This document shows positions 5,826-11,437 of a stretch of DNA of 11,923 bases, piece after piece. A program made the position numbers and the translations under genes. Numbering within the stretch: the stretch's first letter is position 1; each line of letters starts with the position of its first letter. The stretch spans positions 1 through 11,923 of the forward strand of contig JBKQMG010000162.1 in assembly GCA_052146815.1 (NCBI GenBank). Direction: 5' to 3'. This DNA comes from DATJZH01 sp052146815 (lineage in GTDB: Bacteria > Actinomycetota > Actinomycetes > Streptosporangiales > Streptosporangiaceae). The notes under the pieces were generated by a model, which did no database searches, was not told where the DNA came from, and saw only the letters and a program-made list of their open reading frames with translations.

Positions 5826-7043
5826 ATGGCGAGAGCTGGGCAGCAGGTGCTGCGGGATGACGGCAGGCTGGAGGACCGGATCTCGGTCGGGGTGCTGGCC
5901 AGGGCGTTCCCGCGGGAGGCTGTTGAGCAGGTCATCGACGCCGCGGGCGCCCGCGAGCAGCGGAACCGGATGCTGCCTGCGTGGCTGACGGTGTATTTCG
6001 TGCTCGCGCTGGCGCTGTTCATGGATATGGGCGCCGGCCGGGTAATGCGCCGGCTGGCGGGGACGCTGGCCTGGGCTGTTCAGGGGATCACGGTGACCAT
6101 CCCGTCGGAGGAGGCGCTGAGCAGCGCGCGGGCGCGGCTGGGAGCCGAGCCGCTGCGGCTGCTGTTCGAGAAGACCGCGGGCCTGCTGGCGCCGGCGGGC
6201 ACGCCAGGGGCGTTCTGGCGGGGGCTGCACCTGGTGTCGCTGGACGGGACCACCGTGGACCTGCAGGACACCGAGGCCAACTGGGAGCATTTCGGCGGGC
6301 CATCGACCAGGGACGCCTCGGGCACCTGGCTGCGCGGGGCGTTCCCGCAGGCACGGCTGCTGGCGCTGGCCGAGTGCGGCACACGGGCGCTGGTTGCTGC
6401 CGTGACCGGCGCTTACGCGACCGGTGAGAAGACGCTGACCGCCGGGCTGCTGCCGCGCCTGGGGCCGCAGATGCTGGTGCTGGCCGACCGTAACTTCGCC
6501 GACTATGAGCTGTGGCGCGGTGCAGCGGCAACCGGGGCGCAGCTGCTATGGCGCATCGGGGTGCCCTTCAGCCTGCCGGTGCGCCAGGTGCTGGCTGACG
6601 GGACGTACCTGTCGGTCCTGAAGGCACCCCGCGCGCGGCGCAAGGCCGGCGCTGCTGACATCACCGTGCGCGTGATCGAGTACCGGCTCGAAGACGACGC
6701 TGGCCAGGTGACCGAGACGTTCACGCTGATCACCACCCTGCTGCACCCGGCGCAGGCCCCGGCGCGCGAGCTGGCGGCGCTCTACCGTTCCCGGTGGGAG
6801 ATCGAGACCGCGCTGGGGGCGTTCAAGCCGGAGATGAAAGGCGCCGGCGTGGTGCTGCGGTCCAAGACCCCCGACGGTGCCGCCCAGGAGATCTGGGCGC
6901 TGCTGTGCGCTTACCACGCCATCCGCGAGATGATCTGCGCTGCCGCCGCCCTCGCCGCCCGGGACCCGCTGCGGATCTCCTTCGCCAGCGCCATGGACAC
7001 CGTACCCGGCCCGGTCGCAGACCCGGCCGGCTTTTCCCCCTGA
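5826..7043 (+). CDS. IS4-family DDE transposase, C-terminus frameshifted
   Basis: The 405-residue product has the IS4 N-terminal domain (RAFPREAVEQVIDAAGAREQ…MLPAWLTVYFVLALALF) and a complete catalytic core. D140 lies in SLDGTTVDLQD, D221 in VLADRNFADYELW, and the Y320-x2-R323-x3-E327-x6-K334 signature in YRSRWEIETALGAFK. It ends at TGA (7041-7043), earlier than usual for the family. After one-base slippage at GCTTTTCCCCCTGACC (about 7033) the sequence continues PDHQIGQLVRASLAVIGSV…RGRSNP. A second slippage at AACCCCGCC (about 7125) returns to the original frame and gives RHARRSTSYPARPADP… to TAA at 7245-7247, inside the right terminal repeat. The ancestral gene therefore probably ran 5826-7247. 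The catalytic residues are intact, but the changed tail may impair function. Two assembly errors in homopolymers would give the same picture. Confidence 0.88.
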   Translation: MARAGQQVLRDDGRLEDRISVGVLARAFPREAVEQVIDAAGAREQRNRMLPAWLTVYFVLALALFMDMGAGRVMRRLAGTLAWAVQGITVTIPSEEALSSARARLGAEPLRLLFEKTAGLLAPAGTPGAFWRGLHLVSLDGTTVDLQDTEANWEHFGGPSTRDASGTWLRGAFPQARLLALAECGTRALVAAVTGAYATGEKTLTAGLLPRLGPQMLVLADRNFADYELWRGAAATGAQLLWRIGVPFSLPVRQVLADGTYLSVLKAPRARRKAGAADITVRVIEYRLEDDAGQVTETFTLITTLLHPAQAPARELAALYRSRWEIETALGAFKPEMKGAGVVLRSKTPDGAAQEIWALLCAYHAIREMICAAAALAARDPLRISFASAMDTVPGPVADPAGFSP

Positions 7044-7241
7044 CCACCAGATCGGCCAGCTCGTCCGCGCCTCACTGGCCGTCATCGGCTCCGTCACCAG
7101 CCCCGCACCTCGCGGCCGCAGCAACCCCGCCACGCCAGGCGCAGCACCAGCTACCCCGCCAGGCCCGCCGATCCCCGGCAAGCGAGCCAGGCCCCGGCGA
7201 CCCCTGACACTCGTCATGCTTCTCATGCCTGCCAGGACGAT

Positions 7242-7260
7242 CCCTAAGTTGAAGGTATTG
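7242..7260 (-). repeat. Right terminal inverted repeat of the IS4 element
   Basis: The complement of the left repeat. The ancestral transposase stop TAA (7245-7247) lies within it. Confidence 0.85.
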
Positions 7261-7270
7261 GGGTGTGCCT
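7261..7270 (+). repeat. Probable target-site duplication, right copy (partner 5774-5783)
   Basis: GGGTGTGCCT immediately follows the right IS end and matches the left flank at 8 of 10 positions. Confidence 0.45.
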
Positions 7271-7288
7271 GGGCTATTTTAATCGCCC
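7271..7288 (-). terminator. Weak hairpin downstream of the DUF1707 gene
   Basis: GGGC and GCCC enclose an AT-rich centre with three further ATT/AAT pairs after one mismatch, 17 nt past the DUF1707 stop. There is no U-tract. It may be a terminator between the gene and the IS. Confidence 0.2.
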
Positions 7289-7305
7289 GCGCGAGGCAGC
7301 AACCT

Positions 7306-7743
7306 CTACCATTGCTGCCTGCTGGAGCGCTTCTTATGCGATGAGTAGACCATCCGGCCGCCCACTACAAACAAGACTCCTGAAATGGCGACCGCGACCA
7401 CGAAGAACAATCCAAAATTACCGGTGAACAAAGCGGCCGTCAGCGCGAGTAGCGCAAGCGTCGCACATGCGCATGAATTGACTAGCTTGTTCTCCGGGTG
7501 CGGGGCCTGCGCCCGGGCGGGCTTCCGCAGCGGCTGGGCTCCGATCAGCCCGACGGGGATGTCGGCAGTAAGCGCGGCCAGTTCCGCGTAGGTCCGCGAG
7601 GCGAACGTCTGGCCCACCCGCATGTCAAACTCGTCCTTGGTCAGCAGACCCTGCACGAACGCGGCCTTGAGCACGTCGAGCACGTGCTCGCGGTCGGCAT
7701 GCGACGCCCGGAGGCGGCCGCGGCCAGCCGTGGCTGCTGTCAT
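7306..7743 (-). CDS. DUF1707 domain membrane protein
   Basis: The 145-residue protein starts with a DUF1707 domain at residues about 11-63: LRASHADREHVLDVLKAAFVQGLL, then DEFD, then the typical ASRTYAELAALTADIP. Two hydrophobic segments follow, about 88-107 and 110-129, separated by a tight GNF turn, which makes a membrane hairpin. The tail is short and basic (HKKRSSRQQW), probably cytosolic. I chose ATG 7743 because GGGAG lies 5 nt upstream and the domain begins ten residues in; the frame also stays open to 7821, without that support. The function of DUF1707 is not established. The domain is common in actinomycete membrane proteins and fused to regulators. The gene stands alone, 45 nt from the IS4 element. 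Confidence 0.85.
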   Translation of the reverse strand: MTAATAGRGRLRASHADREHVLDVLKAAFVQGLLTKDEFDMRVGQTFASRTYAELAALTADIPVGLIGAQPLRKPARAQAPHPENKLVNSCACATLALLALTAALFTGNFGLFFVVAVAISGVLFVVGGRMVYSSHKKRSSRQQW

Positions 7744-8278
7744 GTCGTCTCCCGGCTTTGCCGTCACCGGAGCCTCCCCGATACAAGGAAAGCGTAGTGC
7801 GGTTGCCATGTAAGTGGCCATCCTTGCAGGCGCCGAGGCGCGAGAGAGTGGTGGTCAGGAGTGGGTCGAACCGCGGGCTAGGCGAGCCGTGGTCGTACTT
7901 GAATCGGCAGCGCGATCGCGGATGCGATCACTAGGTCAGCTACGTCGCAGGTTCGCCCCAGTGACACGCCTACCAGCGTGCCTGGATCAAAACCGGTGGC
8001 TGTCCTGGCGTTCATGACCGCGCGGCGCACCGGAGGTAGTGGCCGGCTGTAGGTCACGGAGCCGGGTGCTGGCGGGGTGCCGGCCCGGACGCGGCGGCGG
8101 CGTTTGTCGAGTGTGTCGGGGTTGTATGGGTTCTTGCACACCCGCGGCGACGTAATGATGAACCGGTGCCGCGGGGCCTGCCGACCCGGCCGGAAGCGGC
8201 AGCCGCCGGGCCAGGGCGTCCCGCTGGTGCAGGTGCCCCGGACGCTGCCGCAGATCCTCGGGCCGAGGATATCCGCAC
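7744..8278. other. No confident gene; weak minus-strand ORF
   Basis: The first part is the DUF1707 leader. The rest carries several overlapping frames, none recognisable. The best is on the minus strand from ATG 8300 to the stop at 7878 (140 residues, including RHRFIITSPRVCKNPYNP and ATGFDPGTLVGVSLGRT). Its third-codon-position G/C is high between about 8050 and 8260 but drops afterwards. It would be divergent from the RHH gene at 8299 and would share the operator there. I see no ribosome site. It may be a decayed gene or chance in GC-rich DNA. Confidence 0.3.
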
Positions 8279-8299
8279 TGTGCAGTAGACTGCTGCACA
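8279..8299 (+). promoter_or_regulatory. Start-codon-overlapping operator/promoter of the RHH gene
   Basis: TGTGCAG-N7-CTGCACA is a perfect 7-bp inverted repeat whose last base is the A of the ATG at 8299. Inside it TAGACT (8286-8291) fits a TANNNT -10 element lying 7 nt before the ATG, so the transcript is predicted to be leaderless. No ribosome site precedes the ATG and no convincing -35 is visible. The layout copies that of the vapBC operator although the bases differ. Confidence 0.55.
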
Positions 8300-8577
8300 T
8301 GGAGGAAACCCGCACCGAGAAGATCTCGGTGAATCTCACTCCCAGCGTGCTAGCGCGCCTGGACGCCATGCGTGCCCGCCGCCGCTGGACGCGCTCTACG
8401 GCGGCAGCTGTCCTGATTGAGCACGGGCTCGACAGTGAGGACAGCATGACCGGCCTGGCTGGCAGGGCCGTCACGCGCCAGGACTACACCGTGCTCGCGG
8501 AGGAGTACCGCGATGGTGAGCAAGAAGATGATGGCCGGGGGGCGCTGAGACCAGCGCGCCCGAGAGGAAAGCCATGA
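8299..8577 (+). CDS. Ribbon-helix-helix (CopG-like) regulator or antitoxin
   Basis: This 92-residue protein has an N-terminal RHH pattern. A short strand (EKISVNLTP, about residues 7-15) is followed by helix 1 (SVLARLDAMRARR) and helix 2 (TRSTAAAVLIEHGL, about 31-44), as in CopG/ParD/VapB-type DNA-binding proteins. The remainder is polar and ends in a low-complexity, basic tail, unlike a canonical VapB. The ATG at 8299 is chosen because the RHH fold begins just after it and an inverted repeat abuts it; the frame is open further upstream without homology. Its TGA overlaps the next gene's ATG (ATGA, 8574-8577), so the two are coupled, as in toxin-antitoxin operons. It probably represses its own promoter. 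Confidence 0.7.
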   Translation: MEETRTEKISVNLTPSVLARLDAMRARRRWTRSTAAAVLIEHGLDSEDSMTGLAGRAVTRQDYTVLAEEYRDGEQEDDGRGALRPARPRGKP

Positions 8578-9080
8578 AGAACTACCTGCTCAAGAAGCGC
8601 GTCAGAGACGAGATGGCCGAACGCGGAACCGGCGACAACGAACTGCAGGCCGAGCACCGGCCCGACGGCGTCGAGGCAAAGATGGTTGAGCGCAAGGCAG
8701 CCAAGGCCACCAGCTCCGCACAGTGGCACAGCTTCACTGCCAAGACCACGTTCGTGTACCTGGGCGTGGTGGTTGCCGACGACACGATCTACAGGCTGAG
8801 CGGCCTGGGCAGGCAGGCCGGCATTCTCGGCCCGCTCGCCGGCGCGACCGCCGAAGTAACCGACGGCACCAGCCGCCACACCCTGTCCCGCGTGATCGCC
8901 GTCGTGGGCAGCGCTCTGAGCAAGAAGACCAGCGCGGCGGCGTTCGTCGTGACCGCGGACGGGGAACTGGCCCGGCACAAGCTGGACGGCGTAATCCCGG
9001 TCCGCCAGGCCCAGGCCCAGTCAATCAAGTTCAACGCGCTCGTCCGACGCGCCGCCCTCAGCCACCCGTCCGGCAGCTGA
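8574..9080 (+). CDS. Uncharacterised 168-residue protein coupled to the RHH gene
   Basis: I cannot assign a family. The N-terminal 45 residues are charged and probably helical (MKNYLLKKRVRDEMAERG… then VERKAAKATSSAQWHSF). A compact region from about 55 to 165 follows, rich in short strands: TTFVYLGVVVADDTIYRL, GRQAGILGPLAGATAEVTDG, LSRVIAVVGSAL, TSAAAFVVTADGEL, then a final helix QAQAQSIKFNALVRRA. That pattern (beta strands, then a C-terminal helix, with a glycine-rich GPLAGA turn) recalls small PH-like domains of actinobacterial proteins, but this is an impression only. No signal peptide, membrane span or nuclease-type acidic cluster is visible. The start overlaps the RHH stop by 4 nt and AGAGGAAAG gives a ribosome site. 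It may be the effector of a two-gene RHH operon. Confidence 0.75.
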   Translation: MKNYLLKKRVRDEMAERGTGDNELQAEHRPDGVEAKMVERKAAKATSSAQWHSFTAKTTFVYLGVVVADDTIYRLSGLGRQAGILGPLAGATAEVTDGTSRHTLSRVIAVVGSALSKKTSAAAFVVTADGELARHKLDGVIPVRQAQAQSIKFNALVRRAALSHPSGS

Positions 9081-9084
9081 GGGC

Positions 9085-9200
9085 CAGATCAGGTGTCGCG
9101 CGTCCGGGCGGCAGGTGCGCCGCGGTGCCCGGCTCCCGGGCAGGCGCTTTACCGCACAGCCCGGTCTATGTGCCGCCTGGTAGCGCTGCCCCCTGATCTG
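9085..9200. repeat. Separated 9-bp inverted repeat around a hairpin
   Basis: CAGATCAGG (9085-9093) and CCTGATCTG (9192-9200) are exact complements bracketing the intergenic sequence after the 168-residue gene. They could bring the ends of this 116-nt stretch together in RNA. Chance is possible at this length. Confidence 0.3.
9126..9142 (+). terminator. Hairpin after the RHH operon
   Basis: TGCCCGG-CTC-CCGGGCA is a perfect 7-bp, GC-rich stem with a 3-nt loop, 45 nt past the stop of the operon's second gene. Only a short CTTT follows, so it is a terminator without a true U-tract, as is common in actinomycetes. Confidence 0.5.
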
Positions 9201-9315
9201 AACGCCAGAGCGCAACAGGCCACCATCCCGGCGGCCGTTTGACCTGCGGCGATTCCTGTCGGTGTGGCTATCCCGGACCGCCGTCCACCTGCGGGACCAT
9301 GGGAGCATGGGCACT

Positions 9316-9758
9316 ATGACAGACCACAACCCTCCCGGCCCCGACGAGACCGCGACCCGCGATCAAAAACAGGCCGAGCTGCGCGACCTGCTGCGCCTCC
9401 ACGCGCTGATGGAGCCCTATGCCCCGGGCGGCAGCACCGACATCAAGGACATCCTGCCCGTCCTGCCCGCCACCGACCGCGCCGAAGCCGAGGGCATCCT
9501 CGACCGCATAGAGCTGCTCGCCGCGGAGTCGCCCGCCTCCACCACATCGAGCAGGCCCTCCAGAAGTTGGCAGAGCAGGGCCGGCCGCTGATCCGCGACG
9601 GACAGCCGGTCACCGACCCCCGCACCAGCCAGGTACTCAAAGACCCGCCGTTCCCGGGCAAGGTGCAGGCCACGCTCGAGGAGCAGCGACGGGTCCGCGA
9701 GCTGATCACGGGCCCGGCAGCCGAGCACGACGACAGCTACTTACCAGCGCGCGTGTGA
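9316..9758 (+). pseudogene. Small hypothetical gene with a one-base deletion
   Basis: From ATG 9316 (GGGAG 10 nt upstream; an alternative ATG lies at 9307) the frame encodes MTDHNPPGPDE… then LRDLLRLHALMEPYAPGG and AEAEGILDRIELLAAES, a charged helical protein. It then becomes nonsense and stops near 9591. In the -1 frame the same helical style resumes at once: ARLHHIEQALQKLAEQG, then IRDGQPVTDPRTSQVLKDPP and LEEQRRVRELITGP, ending at TGA 9756-9758. Loss of one base near 9525-9535 (GCGGAGTCGCCCGCC) explains the switch and gives about 147 residues if repaired. I do not recognise the family. Programmed frameshifting or a sequencing error are alternatives. Confidence 0.6.
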
Positions 9759-10189
9759 CCCGATCCGTCCGGGCCAGTATCACTCCACGCCACCGCCCCG
9801 GCGCCGTGTCCCGCTTGAGAATAGACTTCGGCTGGTGACCTGCAGGCCTTCCGTTCGTCAGGCGGCGTGCGTGTATTCGTTGATCAGGCTCGCAGGGCAA
9901 CCCGGCAGCCGGGGTGATGACCCTGGTGGTTCCCCCGCTTGAACCATGGGCGCTCATCCCGGCCCCGGGTCCAATGCCGCGCCGAAATCGCCTGAGCCTC
10001 GCAGGCTGATTCCGGCCAGGTCGCCGTCAGCCGACCCTGGGACCGGGGGTATTGTTACTACAGACATCGGTCCGGGCTAGCGGTGCATTCGGCCCGGCCG
10101 CTGCCCGGCAGCCGCGCCCGGGACCTCGCCGGCACATTACCAGCGCGGTCGCGATGTGCCTTCAGAAAGTTCGGCTTCAGGAGTTCCCG
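9759..10189. other. Intergenic, no confident gene
   Basis: No coding frame stands out. On the minus strand a 29-codon ORF (9947-9858) ends SLINEYTHAA before its stop, a tail that faintly resembles C-termini of some actinobacterial transposases; it may be an IS scrap, but I cannot support more. TATTGT (10050-10055) could be a -10 for the desaturase. The desaturase frame extends upstream to 10052, but that part looks non-coding. Confidence 0.4.
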
Positions 10190-11263
10190 GTGCGATCTTC
10201 CGACACAGCGTCTGCCGTGACCCGGCAGGTCCAGCTGGCCCCCGCATCGTCTGGGCCGCGGCGCGGCAGCGAGTACGCGGAGCTGTCCCGGCAGGTCAGG
10301 GAGGCCGGGCTGCTGGACCGGCGGCCTGGCTACTACATCTGGAAGATCGCGGTCACCATCGGGCTGCTGGCCGCCGGATGGACCGTATTCGTTCTGCTGG
10401 GCAACTCGTGGTGGCAGCTCGCGGTGGCCGCGTTCCTGGCGGTGATCTTCACCCAGATCGGGTTCCTGGGCCATGACGCCGGGCACCGCCAGGTCTTCGG
10501 CACCCGGCGGTCCAACTATGTCGCCGGCGTCCTGCTCGGCAACCTGGGCATCGGGCTGAGCTACGGCTGGTGGGTCGGCAAGCACAACCGCCATCACGCG
10601 CACCCCAACACTGAGGACGCGGACCCCGACATCGCCGTCGGCGCGCTGGCCTTCAGCCAGGCCCAGGCTCGCGCCAGCGGCCGCTTTGCCCGGCTGGTGT
10701 TCCGCTACCAGGCGTACCTGTTCTTCCCGCTGCTGCTGCTGGAAGGGGTCAACCTGCATGCCGCGAGCATCCGGGCGCTGACCCGCCGCGCTTCCCGCCA
10801 CCAGTTCTGGGAGCGGGCGCTGATCACGGTTCATGCGGCCGGCTACCTGGCCGCGGTGTTCCTGGTGCTCTCGCCCGTCAGGGCCGTGGTGTTCATGGCC
10901 GTGCAGCAGGGCCTGTTCGGTCTGTACCTGGGGTGTTCCTTCGCTCCCAACCACAAGGGCATGCCCATCCTGGACGCAGACGACCAGTGCGACTTCCTGC
11001 GCCGCCAGGCCATCACCTCCCGCAATGTGCGCGGCGGCTGGCTCACCGACGCCGCGCTCGGCGGCCTGAACTACCAGATCGAGCACCACCTGTTCCCCTC
11101 CATGCCCCGGCCCAGCCTGCGCCGCTCCCAGGCCCTGATCGAGGCGTTCTGCAAGCAGCGAGGCGTGCCCTACTGCCAGAGCAGCCTGGTGGGCTCCTAT
11201 GCCCAGGCACTGCGTCACCTCAATACCGCCGGCCGGCCAGCCCGCCCGGCAGCGGCGACCTGA
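10190..11263 (+). CDS. Membrane fatty-acid (acyl-lipid/acyl-CoA) desaturase
   Basis: This 357-residue integral membrane di-iron desaturase inserts a double bond into fatty acyl chains using O2 and reduced ferredoxin or similar. Three histidine boxes are present: HDAGH (95-99), HNRHH (132-136) and QIEHH (296-300). A Q in place of the first H of box three marks the front-end/actinobacterial linoleoyl-CoA-desaturase-like group. There is no fused cytochrome b5 domain, so electrons must come from separate proteins not encoded here. Hydrophobic spans lie at about 52-72, 76-94, 110-127, 174-190 and 212-250. Start GTG 10190 is chosen for its AGGAG (10179-10183) with 6-nt spacing; an ATG at 10154 and a TTG at 10052 are in frame but add unconserved-looking sequence. 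The gene looks intact. Regiospecificity cannot be read from sequence. Confidence 0.9.
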   Translation: MRSSDTASAVTRQVQLAPASSGPRRGSEYAELSRQVREAGLLDRRPGYYIWKIAVTIGLLAAGWTVFVLLGNSWWQLAVAAFLAVIFTQIGFLGHDAGHRQVFGTRRSNYVAGVLLGNLGIGLSYGWWVGKHNRHHAHPNTEDADPDIAVGALAFSQAQARASGRFARLVFRYQAYLFFPLLLLEGVNLHAASIRALTRRASRHQFWERALITVHAAGYLAAVFLVLSPVRAVVFMAVQQGLFGLYLGCSFAPNHKGMPILDADDQCDFLRRQAITSRNVRGGWLTDAALGGLNYQIEHHLFPSMPRPSLRRSQALIEAFCKQRGVPYCQSSLVGSYAQALRHLNTAGRPARPAAAT

Positions 11264-11282
11264 CCGGCTGCCCGCGAGCCGG
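11264..11282 (+). terminator. Hairpin directly after the desaturase stop
   Basis: CCGGCT-N7-AGCCGG begins right after the TGA at 11261-11263. It is a 6-bp GC stem without a U-tract, and a plausible but unproven terminator. Confidence 0.35.
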
Positions 11283-11306
11283 CCTGCCCCTGCCGCCCGC
11301 GCCGCA

Positions 11307-11339
11307 GACCGCAGGCGGCGACCGCAGGCGGCGACCGCC
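11307..11339 (+). repeat. 13-bp tandem repeat, 2.5 copies
   Basis: GACCGCAGGCGGC occurs at 11307-11319 and 11320-11332, with a partial third copy (GACCGCC). Each unit is GC-rich and partly self-complementary. It lies between the desaturase and the promoter of the last gene. Confidence 0.6.
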
Positions 11340-11368
11340 GTCTCCCTGCCATCGAGGTGCCGGAGGCG

Positions 11369-11419
11369 GGGGAGACGGGGGGAGACGGTATAGTTCCGGT
11401 ATACCGGAGTTCTACCGGA
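11369..11419 (+). promoter_or_regulatory. Promoter and operator cluster of the CcdA-like gene
   Basis: Two perfect tandem copies of GGGGAGACGG (11369-11378, 11379-11388) run straight into TATAGT (11389-11394), a good -10. No ordinary -35 is visible, so the repeats may be activator or alternative sigma-factor sites. Next comes the 14-bp palindrome TCCGGTATACCGGA (11395-11408), then a third half-site TACCGGA (11413-11419), 11 bp from the previous one. A repressor bound here would cover the transcription start. Unlike the other RHH genes here, this one has a leader with GGGGAGG before its ATG. Confidence 0.55.
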
Positions 11420-11437
11420 TCAGCGAAGGGGAGGCAC

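Larger units (their letters stand above)
5784..7260 (+). mobile_element. IS4-family insertion sequence, both ends present
   Basis: A 1477-bp element is bounded by 19-bp inverted repeats with one mismatch: CAATACCTTCAACTTAAGG at 5784-5802 and the complement of CAATACCTTCAACTTAGGG at 7242-7260. One IS4-type transposase fills it on the plus strand. A degenerate 10-bp direct repeat flanks it. It separates the phd/vapBC cluster from the DUF1707 gene. Confidence 0.88.

Noticed and set aside
9858..9947. Minus-strand 29-codon ORF ending SLINEYTHAA, reminiscent of some transposase C-termini
   Set aside because: Too short, no upstream transposase motifs, no terminal repeats; mentioned only in the intergenic entry.
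10166..10180. GTTCGGCTTCAG resembles the tip of the IS1634-like repeat (GTTCGGCTTAAG)
   Set aside because: Eleven of 12 bases match but the match stops there, no partner end is nearby, and it lies at the start of an intact desaturase gene; best taken as chance.
10058..11218. Long minus-strand ORF opposite the desaturase
   Set aside because: No recognisable domain, Gln/Gly/Ala-rich composition typical of a shadow frame; the plus strand encodes three histidine boxes.
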